A DNA stretch of 64,000 bases from the NCBI RefSeq assembly GCF_029024945.1, contig NZ_CP118976.1, positions 1,054,001 to 1,118,000 of the forward strand, read 5' to 3'. Made by a program: the position numbers and the translations under genes. Numbering within the stretch: position 1 is the stretch's first letter; every line of letters begins with the position of its first letter. This document shows positions 1-7,468 of the stretch, one piece after another. Under the pieces are notes generated by a model, which saw nothing but the letters and a program-made list of their open reading frames with translations, had not been told where the DNA came from and ran no database searches. The stretch comes from Staphylococcus succinus. GTDB taxonomy: Bacteria > Bacillota > Bacilli > Staphylococcales > Staphylococcaceae.

Positions 1-261
1 TATCTTAATAAACAAGCTAGTAAAAAATATAGATATCAAACAGACAAAACAAAATCACTAATTAAAACTAGATTCAAACAAGGATTTAGTGAAGATGATT
101 TCAAAATAGTTATAGATAACAAAGTAGCTGAATGGAAAGGAACAGATATGGAGAAGTTCCTAAGACCAGAAACACTATTTGGTAATAAGTTTGAAGGTTA
201 TTTAAATCAACAAGTAAGCAATAAGGAAAGTACTGATAATCCTTATGCAAATCTATTTTAG
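1..261 (+). CDS. Phage replisome organiser, C-terminal part (truncated by window)
   Basis: The reading frame enters at base 1 and stops with TAG at 259-261, giving 86 residues. The segment with KSLIKTRFKQGFS, FKIVIDNKVAEW and LRPETLFGNKFEGYLNQ is the conserved C-terminal domain of phage replication initiators (Phg_2220_C type). In staphylococcal phages this follows a DnaD-like or winged-helix domain that binds the phage origin. The helicase loader starts 11 bases downstream, which fits a replication operon. The N-terminal part lies left of the window. Confidence 0.85.
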   Translation, partial: YLNKQASKKYRYQTDKTKSLIKTRFKQGFSEDDFKIVIDNKVAEWKGTDMEKFLRPETLFGNKFEGYLNQQVSNKESTDNPYANLF

Positions 262-272
262 GGAGTGAATAC

Positions 273-1058
273 ATGAATCCCTTTGAAAACTTAGCTAAAA
301 AAGCAGGATTTAAAAACAAACTAGTTAAACAAGAATACGGATTGAAATGTGATAAGTGTGGTCGCACCTATGATTACTTTGAATTTGATACAGGTTACGT
401 AGTTAAAGATGGTTGTGATTGCGAAATGATAGAACTAGCTAAGCAGAAGAAAGAAGCGAATGAAAAACGCATCAAGTCTAGTAAAGCTAATAGCATATTC
501 AAGAAATCAATCATTAATGATGATCTGGCAAATTGCACATTTGAGAATTACAACGCTACTAACGATGAATTAGCTAAGGCTAAAGCGTTATGCGAAAGAT
601 ACGCTAATAATTTTAACTTAGATAATAAGCAATCACTATTGTTACAAGGTTCATTTGGTACAGGTAAATCACACTTATCAATGTCTATTGTAAAAAAAGT
701 GAGAGAGCAAGAGCATTCAGCATTGTATATGAATGTACCCCAATTGATATCAACTATTAAAGGTACTTACAACAAAGATACAAATCTTACTGAACAAGAG
801 TTAAACAGAATAATAAATGAAGTTGATCTAATGGTATTCGATGATTTTGGAATAAACATGAATGAATTTGCTACAGGTAAAATGTTTGAACTTATCGAAT
901 CAAGAGTTGGAAAACACAATATTTATACCACTAATTTGAATGCGCAAGAGTTAAGTAAAAACAAAGACGCACAAAGAATATTTAGTCGCATGATGTCCAA
1001 CACTACTCTACTGAAAATGAACGGTGATGATTTCCGAATGAGAGGTATAAACTTTTGA
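273..1058 (+). CDS. DnaC-like phage replicative helicase loader (AAA+ ATPase)
   Basis: A 261-residue protein that should load the DnaB/DnaC-type helicase at the phage origin with the replisome organiser encoded just upstream. A Walker A motif (GSFGTGKS) lies near residues 126-133 and a Walker B motif (LMVFDDFG) near 186. The N-terminus has four cysteines (C26, C29, C48, C50) that look like a zinc ribbon, as in DnaC/IstB-type loaders. The ATG is preceded by GGGAGTG. The stop overlaps a TTG start of the next small gene. Length is normal for the family. Confidence 0.88.
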   Translation: MNPFENLAKKAGFKNKLVKQEYGLKCDKCGRTYDYFEFDTGYVVKDGCDCEMIELAKQKKEANEKRIKSSKANSIFKKSIINDDLANCTFENYNATNDELAKAKALCERYANNFNLDNKQSLLLQGSFGTGKSHLSMSIVKKVREQEHSALYMNVPQLISTIKGTYNKDTNLTEQELNRIINEVDLMVFDDFGINMNEFATGKMFELIESRVGKHNIYTTNLNAQELSKNKDAQRIFSRMMSNTTLLKMNGDDFRMRGINF

Positions 1059-1225
1059 TAACTATTGAATATGTAAAAGATATGCTAGGCACTCCAAATA
1101 TAAGTAATTCATACGCTAAGAAGTTTATAGAGTATGCAAACGGAGACGTTGAAAAGCTAAATGATATTTTGTACCTAAAGAAAGCAGAACGCCATACACG
1201 ACCGGATATAAGCGAGGTGAAGTAA
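1055..1225 (+). CDS. Small phage early protein, unknown
   Basis: A 56-residue frame starts with TTG inside the stop of the loader gene (TTGA overlap), with AGAGG nine bases upstream. It ends one base before the next start. The product is charged, with the segment ITIEYVKDMLG. I recognise no domain. Gene status rests on tight translational coupling and the absence of any other frame in this space. Confidence 0.6.
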   Translation: MITIEYVKDMLGTPNISNSYAKKFIEYANGDVEKLNDILYLKKAERHTRPDISEVK

Positions 1226-1438
1226 GTGGGATTAAGCACTGAATACCAATTAAAACAAAGTAATAGTAACAAAACTATAGAGGTTATCCCATTGAGTGGA
1301 AATAACAATAGAGTATTTGGATTATATAAACATTTCGGCTTAGATGAATACGTTATTACCAACCAAAGATTAGAAGAAATAACGAGAGAATTTAAATTAA
1401 TTAGAGCAGATCAAACCAACATATTTGGTTACTTATAG
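1226..1438 (+). CDS. Small phage early protein, unknown
   Basis: A 70-residue protein with a GTG start directly after the previous stop and GAGGTGAAG as ribosome binding site. It contains RVFGLYKHFGLDEYV. No family is recognised. It belongs to the run of short, coupled early genes between the helicase loader and the DUF1064 gene. Confidence 0.65.
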   Translation: MGLSTEYQLKQSNSNKTIEVIPLSGNNNRVFGLYKHFGLDEYVITNQRLEEITREFKLIRADQTNIFGYL

Positions 1439-1452
1439 AGGTGATAAATAAC

Positions 1453-1857
1453 TTGAGCAAATACAACGCTAAGAAAGCTGAATACAAAGGAATAACATTT
1501 GATAGCACGGTTGAGTGTGAGTATTACAAATATTTAGAGACTCGAATATATATAGATAGTTTTGATTATATCGAAATACAACCAAGTTATGAGTTGATTC
1601 CCAAATTTGGAAAACAACGAAAGACGGAATATATAGCAGACTTTGCGTTATGGAATGAAAATAAACTTATCAAAGTTATAGATGTTAAAGGCATGGCTAC
1701 TGAAACAGCAAAATTAAAAGCTAAGTTATTTAGATATTTGTATCCAAAGGTTGAACTCACTTGGATATGTAAAGCACCTAAGTACACAGGTAAAGAATGG
1801 ATTACTTATGAAGAATTGCAGAAAGTAAGACGAGAACGTAAGAAAGCTAGAAGGTGA
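1453..1857 (+). CDS. DUF1064 family, PD-(D/E)XK-like phage nuclease
   Basis: A 134-residue protein starting MSKYNAKKAEYKGITFDS, the characteristic opening of DUF1064. The core has F-D-S-T-V-E at the start, then YIADFALW and KVIDVKG. These acidic and lysine positions match a PD-(D/E)XK nuclease fold, so a role in processing phage DNA during replication or recombination is likely. The TTG at 1453 is preferred because GAGGTGAT lies properly before it. A GTG at 1441 falls inside that Shine-Dalgarno sequence. The stop overlaps the next start. Confidence 0.75.
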   Translation: MSKYNAKKAEYKGITFDSTVECEYYKYLETRIYIDSFDYIEIQPSYELIPKFGKQRKTEYIADFALWNENKLIKVIDVKGMATETAKLKAKLFRYLYPKVELTWICKAPKYTGKEWITYEELQKVRRERKKARR

Positions 1858-2045
1858 TTCTTATCAATGAAGAAACGGTAACAATAAGATACACAGTTAA
1901 ATTTGAGAAACGAGTGAAAGCTGTTAGAAAAGACAATGAAGAACACCACGTTTTTATAGACAGAATAGGTAAGGATTTAACAGATGATGAAGCTACAGAA
2001 GGCGATGTGCTGCATGTAGATAATATAGAGGAGATGTATTACTGA
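1854..2045 (+). CDS. Small acidic phage protein, unknown
   Basis: A 63-residue acidic product beginning at a GTG that overlaps the DUF1064 stop. The sequence is rich in D and E, with VTIRYTVKFEKRVKAV at the N-terminus. No family is recognised. Its stop overlaps the ATG of the next gene (TGATG), which indicates coupled translation. Confidence 0.6.
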   Translation: MILINEETVTIRYTVKFEKRVKAVRKDNEEHHVFIDRIGKDLTDDEATEGDVLHVDNIEEMYY

Positions 2046-2425
2046 TGGCTAAAAGAATAAAGACGAAGAAAATGAAAGACGGAGAACTATGCTATACATT
2101 GATAATCGAAAATATAGAGTATTTAGTACCAGTTGATGATTATAAGGAAGCATTAAATTTAGGGATTTCTTACGATATGATAAGAAAAAAATTAAAAAGT
2201 GGAGTATCTACACTCAAAAATCATATAAATAAAGTTGAATATGAGGAAGGTTTAGCAAGAATAAAACGTGAGGATAGAGAGCGTTCTGAACGTAAAGCAA
2301 TGCGCGAGGAAGAAAAGCAGCGTAAAGAGCATGAGAGATTAGTAATGATTGAAAAAGCTAAGTGTAGAGGTAAGTGGTTCGAACACTTATCAGAGAATAA
2401 CATTTTTCCGAAGGTGGTTAAGTAA
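2045..2425 (+). CDS. Phage protein with charged coiled-coil C-terminus
   Basis: A 126-residue protein. Residues 1-70 look globular. Residues about 72-105 are a run of R, K and E (REDRERSERKAMREEEKQR) typical of a single charged helix or coiled coil. It is coupled to both neighbours, with no gap on either side. Function unknown; no catalytic motif is visible. Confidence 0.65.
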   Translation: MAKRIKTKKMKDGELCYTLIIENIEYLVPVDDYKEALNLGISYDMIRKKLKSGVSTLKNHINKVEYEEGLARIKREDRERSERKAMREEEKQRKEHERLVMIEKAKCRGKWFEHLSENNIFPKVVK

Positions 2426-3019
2426 ATGGAAATTAAAGACCTAGACTTGGAGAGATATGTAATTGTGTATGACATCGGCAAGAGTGAGTACAGTAACGGC
2501 ATGACAATAGTTGGAAAAGTAATTGAATTAGAGTTTGATGACTATGATAAAAATAAAGCTGTGATTGAATCAATGCAGAATGAGTATGAAATCACAGATG
2601 ATAATGAGTTTGAGTTTTGGACTAAGAGTATTGAGGATAAGACGGAGAGTTTGAGTGAATCATTTAATTCTAGACTGAGAAAGAACATAGAGGCACAAAA
2701 TGAATATCTAAATAGTCTTGTTAAGCCTAATCAATCCAACGACTTACAACAACGTAAGCGTGGTGAATTAAATATAAATATTGGTATGGAAACAGAATCT
2801 AATAACACGGTAAACCATCCACCACATTATAACTACGGTGAGATAGAAGTAATAGATTTCATAGAGCAGGTAACTCAACATTACAATGCTAATGTAGCTT
2901 ATCACATTGGTAATGCAATTAAGTATCTTGCACGCAGTCCGCATAAGAATGGTAAAGAAGATGTAGCTAAGGCTAAATGGTATATCGAACGTGCGTATGA
3001 GAATTGGGATGTGAAGTAA
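2426..3019 (+). CDS. DUF3310-containing phage protein with unknown N-terminal extension
   Basis: A 197-residue protein. The C-terminal part from about residue 128 (VNHPPHYNYGEIEVIDFIE, GNAIKYLAR, KAKWYIER) is the DUF3310 domain, often labelled nucleotide kinase in phage annotation on thin grounds. In many phages DUF3310 is a small stand-alone protein. Here about 120 acidic residues precede it, so this may be a fusion. There is no P-loop, so I would not assign kinase activity. Confidence 0.75.
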   Translation: MEIKDLDLERYVIVYDIGKSEYSNGMTIVGKVIELEFDDYDKNKAVIESMQNEYEITDDNEFEFWTKSIEDKTESLSESFNSRLRKNIEAQNEYLNSLVKPNQSNDLQQRKRGELNINIGMETESNNTVNHPPHYNYGEIEVIDFIEQVTQHYNANVAYHIGNAIKYLARSPHKNGKEDVAKAKWYIERAYENWDVK

Positions 3020-3325
3020 ATGACACCTAATGACATACTACTAAAAAATTCAGACTTAATTGTTAAATCATTATTCCAAAGAGCTGATAGAACGTATAAA
3101 CAATTCTTAAAGTATAGCAACACAAGTTATAACGCAGAAGTTGGTACAAGTAGATATTGGAAAGCAGTAGCTGGTACTGAACAGACGCAGAGAGAAATAA
3201 AAGGATTAATTGAACAACTTAAAGCAATGGACGAATATACACAGTGGAGCCATAAGTTGCATCAAGATAGATATAAGTTTGTTGAGAAGTACGACATTGT
3301 GATGGAGAAATATAAATTATCATGA
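3020..3325 (+). CDS. Phage protein, unknown
   Basis: A 101-residue, probably helical protein (MTPNDILLKNSDLIVKSLF at the start) placed between the DUF3310 gene and a small ORF whose ATG overlaps its stop. It has many Y, K and Q residues and no recognisable domain. Confidence 0.65.
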   Translation: MTPNDILLKNSDLIVKSLFQRADRTYKQFLKYSNTSYNAEVGTSRYWKAVAGTEQTQREIKGLIEQLKAMDEYTQWSHKLHQDRYKFVEKYDIVMEKYKLS

Positions 3326-3528
3326 TCCTATCAAACACAATCGACATACGTTACAAATATAACACTTGTGGGATGAACACAGTGGAAATGGCACAGTTAT
3401 TAAAGTATTACAGATTTCGAGGATTCTTAAAGTCCGTAAATGAGCGCAGATTTATTGTAGCAGTGTTGCCTAAGGATAAAGCATATAACATGAAAGTTTT
3501 AGATAAGATGAAAAGGTTGGTGGAGTAG
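3322..3528 (+). CDS. Small basic phage protein, unknown
   Basis: A 68-residue basic product starting at an ATG that overlaps the previous stop (ATGA). It contains MAQLLKYYRFRGFLKSV. No family is recognised. The YopX-type gene starts at the base after its stop. Confidence 0.6.
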   Translation: MILSNTIDIRYKYNTCGMNTVEMAQLLKYYRFRGFLKSVNERRFIVAVLPKDKAYNMKVLDKMKRLVE

Positions 3529-3936
3529 ATGATACCGAAGTTTAGAGCGTGGGATGAAAAGCACAATGAAATGATAAGAGTTATAAGTGTAAACTTTGAT
3601 GAAAAATTCATAAGAGGATTAACAGAAGTTGAGAATAATTTGGATATAGAAAGTAGCTATAATTTTGAGGATATTGAACTTCTACAGGCCACAGGGCTTA
3701 AAGATATGAATGGCGTGGAGATATTTGAGGGGGATGTGTTGGAAATCCCTGTCGCTATAGATACCGAAAAATTAAATGGTGAAGTTGTTTTTGAGGATGG
3801 AGTATTTGGCATTAAAGATGTTTTATATGGTTGGGGATTTGAAATTGGTTTGGTTCCATTAATAGAAATTATTTTAGCTAAAAAAGTAATAATTGTAGGA
3901 AACAAATTCGAACACCCACATTTACTAAAGGAGTGA
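3529..3936 (+). CDS. YopX family phage protein
   Basis: A 135-residue protein with the YopX hallmark opening MIPKFRAWDEKHNEMI, the segment LLQATGLKDMNGVEIFEGD near residues 52-70, and the closing VGNKFEHPHLL. YopX proteins are common in Gram-positive phages and their function is not established. Length is normal. It sits in the early operon just before a coiled-coil gene. Confidence 0.85.
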   Translation: MIPKFRAWDEKHNEMIRVISVNFDEKFIRGLTEVENNLDIESSYNFEDIELLQATGLKDMNGVEIFEGDVLEIPVAIDTEKLNGEVVFEDGVFGIKDVLYGWGFEIGLVPLIEIILAKKVIIVGNKFEHPHLLKE

Positions 3937-3942
3937 TGGCGA

Positions 3943-4503
3943 GTGAAACTTGAAGAATTTCAAAGACTTGGTCAAACAGTCAAAACATTTACTAGTAAGT
4001 TACATGAGAATCCTGGAAAGTTTGTAGCAATAGTTACGCAAATGTATTGGGATATGAAATCAGAACGCGACACATTGATAGACGATTTGAAAGTGTTGAG
4101 AGCGAAAAATGAGAAGTTGAAGAATAGAGCAGAAAATGCTATGGAACTTGCGGAACGTTCTAATTGTGGAGTATTGAAGTTGGAACGTGAGAATGAGAAG
4201 TTGCACAAATTAAAAGATGTTGCAGAAAAAGCTTTGAAAGGCGCAAACTATATTATTAAAAACCAAAAAGCAACAATTAAGAGGTTGGAACAAGAAAACG
4301 CACAACTCAAACAGAAAAATGAGAGGTTGCAAAAGGCGCACTCTGACGGGTGGAAAGAAAAAGATAAAGTAATTAAAAAACTTAATTATCTATACACCAC
4401 TCTAACCGACCACATACGTTTGAAAGCAAGTGCCAATCCTGGTGAACATAGATATATAGCATTGGTAAATTTCATTGATAGATTGGAAAAGGGAGAGAAG
4501 TAG
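3943..4503 (+). CDS. Phage coiled-coil protein
   Basis: A 186-residue protein with a GTG start behind AAGGAGTGAT. From about residue 35 to 150 the sequence is heptad-like with repeated KLER and NEKL motifs, indicating a long coiled coil. The C-terminus is a short globular part (HIRLKASANPGEHRYIALV). Function unknown. Such coiled-coil proteins recur in staphylococcal phage early operons. Confidence 0.7.
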   Translation: MKLEEFQRLGQTVKTFTSKLHENPGKFVAIVTQMYWDMKSERDTLIDDLKVLRAKNEKLKNRAENAMELAERSNCGVLKLERENEKLHKLKDVAEKALKGANYIIKNQKATIKRLEQENAQLKQKNERLQKAHSDGWKEKDKVIKKLNYLYTTLTDHIRLKASANPGEHRYIALVNFIDRLEKGEK

Positions 4504-4737
4504 ATGGTGTATAAATACGAACAAAAAATAAACGAGGCTTTTTTTAGAGCAAATAGAGCTGGTGGAAACGTCAACAATGAGTTATTAGCAGAACTACAAG
4601 AAGTCTATCGCAAAGCAAAGGCGTGGGATAAATATATAGCAGAAGTTAGAGAACGTGTAAGGTTTACCGAAAATACAGAGGTTGATATCGAACACGAAAC
4701 ACAAAAAGTAATTGATTACTATACGGAGGACGAGTAG
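4504..4737 (+). CDS. Small phage protein, unknown
   Basis: A 77-residue, mainly helical and acidic product that directly follows the previous stop. It contains AELQEVYRKAKAWDKYIAEV. No family is recognised. It is coupled to the next gene without a gap. Confidence 0.6.
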   Translation: MVYKYEQKINEAFFRANRAGGNVNNELLAELQEVYRKAKAWDKYIAEVRERVRFTENTEVDIEHETQKVIDYYTEDE

Positions 4738-4935
4738 ATGGAATGGAATATTGAAAATGAGATAAAAGAACAATTAATGAAAGCATATCATCAACATGGT
4801 TTTAATAGATTTTTAGATGAATACGATGAAGACTTACTTATTGAAATTGAAACATTAGAAAATTTAGTAGATAAAATTTGTATAAATGAAGGTATTGATA
4901 AAAAGCAATTTTTATTTGGGGGACAAACAAAATGA
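4738..4935 (+). CDS. Small acidic phage protein, unknown
   Basis: A 65-residue acidic product (FLDEYDEDLLIEIETLENLV) starting at the base after the previous stop. Its stop overlaps the ATG of the MazG-like gene. No domain is recognised. Confidence 0.6.
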   Translation: MEWNIENEIKEQLMKAYHQHGFNRFLDEYDEDLLIEIETLENLVDKICINEGIDKKQFLFGGQTK

Positions 4936-5243
4936 CTAACACACTGGATCAATTAATCAAACAAGTAGAACGATGGAGTATAGATAAAAACTTACACAAA
5001 GGAAATCCAGATAGACAAGCGTTGAAATTCTATGAAGAAGCTGGCGAAGTTGGTGCAGCGTTATCACGTAACAAGTTGGATGATCTAAAAGATGGTATAG
5101 GCGATACAGTCGTTACATTAATTATATTGGCACAACAACATGGAATGACGTTAGAGGAGTGTTTACAGTACGCGTATGACGAAATCAAAGGAAGAAAAGG
5201 AAAGACAATCAATGGAACGTTTATCAAAGAATCAGATTTGTAA
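4932..5243 (+). CDS. MazG-like nucleotide pyrophosphohydrolase
   Basis: A 103-residue protein of the all-alpha MazG/NTP-PPase superfamily. It shows the metal-binding EEAGEV motif near residues 36-41 and DGIGDTVV near 58-65, the EExxE and ExxD pattern of the family. It probably hydrolyses a nucleoside triphosphate and affects the nucleotide pool during phage growth. It is the last recognisable gene of the early operon. Confidence 0.82.
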   Translation: MTNTLDQLIKQVERWSIDKNLHKGNPDRQALKFYEEAGEVGAALSRNKLDDLKDGIGDTVVTLIILAQQHGMTLEECLQYAYDEIKGRKGKTINGTFIKESDL

Positions 5244-5289
5244 AGATAAAGACATACTACAAAAAGTTAAAGAAGTATTGAGGAAATGA
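5212..5289 (+). CDS. Possible 25-residue phage peptide
   Basis: An ATG frame (MERLSKNQICKDKD at the start) overlaps the end of the MazG-like gene in another frame and stops just before the hairpin at 5294. GGAAGAAAAGGAAAG lies upstream. It is basic and lysine-rich, with no match I can name. It could equally be an untranslated tail of the operon. Confidence 0.35.
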   Translation: MERLSKNQICKDKDILQKVKEVLRK

Positions 5290-5311
5290 AAAAAGCCCCT
5301 AATCAGGGGCT
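5287..5311 (-). terminator. Rho-independent terminator of the reverse-strand DUF4870 gene
   Basis: A hairpin with 7-bp arms AGCCCCT/AGGGGCT (5294-5311) is followed on the - strand by a run of six T. It lies between the convergent early operon and the reverse-strand gene, and may also slow transcription from the left. Confidence 0.75.
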
Positions 5312-5316
5312 AGGTA

Positions 5317-5649
5317 TTACAAATTATCTTTTAAAAGTACTTTGATACCACAGTATAAATTATATATAACGTAATAAACTGCACCGATAAAAGCAATAAC
5401 GGCTATAACAATTAAAGTTATACCTAGCGCATTGTTAGAATTAGATTCACTTAAGCCAATTAAAACTGCACCTACAAGCATTAGGATGTATGGCAAAATG
5501 TGATAAGCTAAAGACTTTTTAGCGTGAGTAGAAACAGGTTTGTTTGCTAATATCCACACGATAATAGGGAATAAAATTGGCGCAAAAAATACACTGAAAT
5601 ATGATAATGCGGCTAATAACTTTTCTGATTGAGTTGATTGATTATTCAT
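5317..5649 (-). CDS. DUF4870-type small membrane protein, reverse-strand moron
   Basis: A 110-residue protein. After a short N-terminus (MNNQSTQSEKLLAALSYF) come about three hydrophobic segments with the pattern of DUF4870/Tic20-like proteins (FAPILFPIIVWIL, then AYHILPYIL). The start at 5649 follows AAGGAGACG; an in-frame upstream ATG has no such site. It is transcribed against the lytic operon and has its own terminator, the usual layout of a lysogen-expressed moron. Possible roles in superinfection exclusion or host envelope change are inference. Confidence 0.7.
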   Translation of the reverse strand: MNNQSTQSEKLLAALSYFSVFFAPILFPIIVWILANKPVSTHAKKSLAYHILPYILMLVGAVLIGLSESNSNNALGITLIVIAVIAFIGAVYYVIYNLYCGIKVLLKDNL

Positions 5650-5756
5650 ATTAAACGTCTCCTTGTTGTTTATTAATAAGAACATTATCAAACAAATATA
5701 ACTAAGTAAATATAATTTAAATAACATAACAAAATTGTTAGAAGGATAGTGATTGA

Positions 5757-6029
5757 ATGCAATATCTAATACGCACATTAACAGACTCAACCGGATATAC
5801 TTTCACTGAAACGATTAAAGCACGTGAGAATGAAACATTTACTGTAGTTGATGCAGAGAGTAAGGAAGAGGCTGAACGTAAGTCAAAAGATTTAATCCAA
5901 TGCCCTAAGTGTGAAAGTTGGAATACAGAGCATGAATATATGTACGCAGAAAATACGCCCGTATATCTTTATTTTATGTGTAACGACTGCAATTCTAAGT
6001 ATGTGGATCATGTTAAGAAAGGACAGTGA
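5757..6029 (+). CDS. DUF1381 protein with C-terminal zinc ribbon
   Basis: A 90-residue protein. Residues 1-45 (QYLIRTLTDSTGYTF, then VVDAESKEEAERK) match DUF1381, common in staphylococcal phages upstream of the rin genes. Residues about 48-83 carry CPKC and CNDC knuckles spaced as a zinc ribbon. DUF1381 proteins I remember are short and lack this part, so it looks like a fusion. A nucleic-acid-binding role is inference. Confidence 0.75.
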   Translation: MQYLIRTLTDSTGYTFTETIKARENETFTVVDAESKEEAERKSKDLIQCPKCESWNTEHEYMYAENTPVYLYFMCNDCNSKYVDHVKKGQ

Positions 6030-6033
6030 ATAA

Positions 6034-6171
6034 ATGAAACCAATATTTAAAACATTACTTATATTAACTGTGTATGAGTTAACAAAGTATATTACTGAAC
6101 AGATACTAATTAGCAAATTATCAATTGATGATATAAATAAAGCACCGATGGATTATGAGGTGAGTAAATAA
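6034..6171 (+). CDS. rinB: RinB-like transcriptional activator
   Basis: A 45-residue protein, MKPIFKTLLILTVYELTKYI at the start. It resembles the RinB N-terminal signature (hydrophobic stretch, then YELxKYxTEQ). In phage phi11, RinB activates int expression. Its place between DUF1381 and DUF1514 and upstream of the RinA-like gene is the usual one. Its stop overlaps the next start (TAATG). Confidence 0.75.
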   Translation: MKPIFKTLLILTVYELTKYITEQILISKLSIDDINKAPMDYEVSK

Positions 6172-6341
6172 TGTTCTGGATAATCTTATCAATACTACTG
6201 GGACTTGCAGTATTGCATTTACTTATATCAAACAGTATTAAGAATGATCAAATAGCAGCGTTGAATTACACAATAGTTTATATGTCTAGTGATGAAAATA
6301 TTGAGAAAGCTATGAAAGAGTGGAAGAGATTTAAAGGGTAA
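6171..6341 (+). CDS. DUF1514 family small membrane protein
   Basis: A 56-residue protein with one N-terminal membrane segment (MFWIILSILLGLAVLHLLIS) and a charged C-terminal tail ending EWKRFKG. Shape and position directly after RinB match DUF1514, seen at the same place in many staphylococcal phages. Function unknown. Confidence 0.75.
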   Translation: MFWIILSILLGLAVLHLLISNSIKNDQIAALNYTIVYMSSDENIEKAMKEWKRFKG

Positions 6342-6345
6342 TGTT

Positions 6346-6363
6346 AGGGCGATAACTCGCCCT
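6346..6363. terminator. Hairpin between convergent genes, weak terminator
   Basis: A 7-bp stem AGGGCGA/TCGCCCT with loop TAAC separates the DUF1514 gene from the convergent reverse gene at 6372. Neither side has a clear T run, so termination would be inefficient. Confidence 0.45.
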
Positions 6364-6371
6364 GTGTAATT

Positions 6372-6842
6372 CTAATAAACTTTATCTTCTAATTTAAATA
6401 ATTCAGAAATAGGTTTCTTAGATTCTTTTAAATCTATCTCTAATTCTTTAATACCTCTTGTTGTACGTAACTTGAAATTTTTTGAATTTGCATAAGTACG
6501 ACGTTCGTCATAGCTTGCAGGGAAGAAAAGATTAAACTCTTTACCTTCGTAAGCCATAAAAGTTAAAGGTAATTCAGTGCTTAATGCTAACTCATTACCT
6601 TTAGTATTATTAGGTATAATATTCTTGGCGCTTTGAGTAGTATATTTATCAATGCTTGCATCTAATAAAGTAATTGGCTGACTGGAATTATTTTCTAACA
6701 TTATTCGAACGTAAAAACCATCGCCACCTGTATTATAAGATGCGATAGTAGTAACATTAATATCGAATTTTTTGTCTTTCCAATTCATGTATAGAGTTGC
6801 AGCAGATATGGCAACTGCTACTAATGAAATAATTATAGACAT
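6372..6842 (-). CDS. Membrane-anchored phage protein, reverse-strand moron, unknown
   Basis: A 156-residue protein with one N-terminal membrane segment (MSIIISLVAVAISAATLYM) and a soluble, probably beta-rich remainder (YVRIMLENNSSQPITLLDA). I know no named family. It lies against the direction of the lytic genes between rinB and the late activator, so it is probably expressed in the lysogen. No start other than the ATG at 6842 looks better. Confidence 0.65.
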   Translation of the reverse strand: MSIIISLVAVAISAATLYMNWKDKKFDINVTTIASYNTGGDGFYVRIMLENNSSQPITLLDASIDKYTTQSAKNIIPNNTKGNELALSTELPLTFMAYEGKEFNLFFPASYDERRTYANSKNFKLRTTRGIKELEIDLKESKKPISELFKLEDKVY

Positions 6843-6939
6843 ATTCGTTTCTCACCACCACTCTAATTAAATTATATTAAGTATACAACAATCTAAAATC
6901 AATAGATAGCACCATTACTACATTAACTGGAGGTAACAC

Positions 6940-7335
6940 ATGTACACACCGAGCGAAGTTAAACAATTAATAACAGATTACCATTGGATGCGTAGACTTA
7001 TAGACCATCAAGTATATGAATACGATAGTACCTCTACTGCACAGTATGGTATAGAATCAGCTATGCCTAAAGGACAAGGTAGTACAGGAGATAAGGTATT
7101 AGTAAGGGTAATAAAAAAGGATAAAGATAGACGTAAGACACAAGAGCTTATAGAGAAGGTAGCATTCATAGATGACTATGAGCATGTGATTACTAACGAT
7201 AAGAACTATCATATACTACAACTACTTAAACAGGGTGAGAGTATTACAGGCATAGAAGTATTAATGCGTATCAGTCGTAAGAACGTTTATACGCGTATAG
7301 GTGAGATAGTCAACGCCTATATGGAAATTCAATAG
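6940..7335 (+). CDS. Phage late transcriptional activator, RinA/ArpU-like
   Basis: A 131-residue protein. The N-terminal half has HWMRRLIDHQ and AQYGIESAMPKGQGSTGD, typical of phage late activators annotated RinA, ArpU or DUF722. The C-terminal half has a sigma-70 region 4-like helix-turn-helix (LLKQGESITGIEVLMRIS). RinA of phi11 switches on the packaging-to-lysis operon. This gene is placed for the same job, directly upstream of the late genes. It is not close enough to phi11 RinA for me to transfer the name. Confidence 0.75.
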   Translation: MYTPSEVKQLITDYHWMRRLIDHQVYEYDSTSTAQYGIESAMPKGQGSTGDKVLVRVIKKDKDRRKTQELIEKVAFIDDYEHVITNDKNYHILQLLKQGESITGIEVLMRISRKNVYTRIGEIVNAYMEIQ

Positions 7336-7345
7336 ACGGGTACAG

Positions 7346-7404
7346 ATTACACACTTTACACACTTTACACAGTATTATTATTACGGGTATTTATTTTATA
7401 TAAT
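7346..7404 (+). promoter_or_regulatory. Candidate activator-dependent late promoter with three 9-bp repeats
   Basis: Immediately after the activator gene are three tandem 9-mers, ATTACACAC/TTTACACAC/TTTACACAG (7346-7372). A perfect TATAAT lies at 7399-7404, with no -35 hexamer at the right distance. A -10 without a -35 but with upstream repeats is what an activated phage late promoter looks like. That the RinA-like protein binds here is inference. Confidence 0.5.
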
Positions 7405-7441
7405 GTACCTATGGGGTAACAATTACTATATTATATCTTGG

Positions 7442-7468
7442 CACATCATTAAGTTGATGTGTCTTTTT
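7442..7468 (+). terminator. Hairpin with T run in the late leader
   Basis: Arms CACATCA/TGATGTG with a 6-base loop, followed by TCTTTTTG. It would end or attenuate transcription starting near 7411 before the packaging genes, so it may be an antitermination point. Confidence 0.5.
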
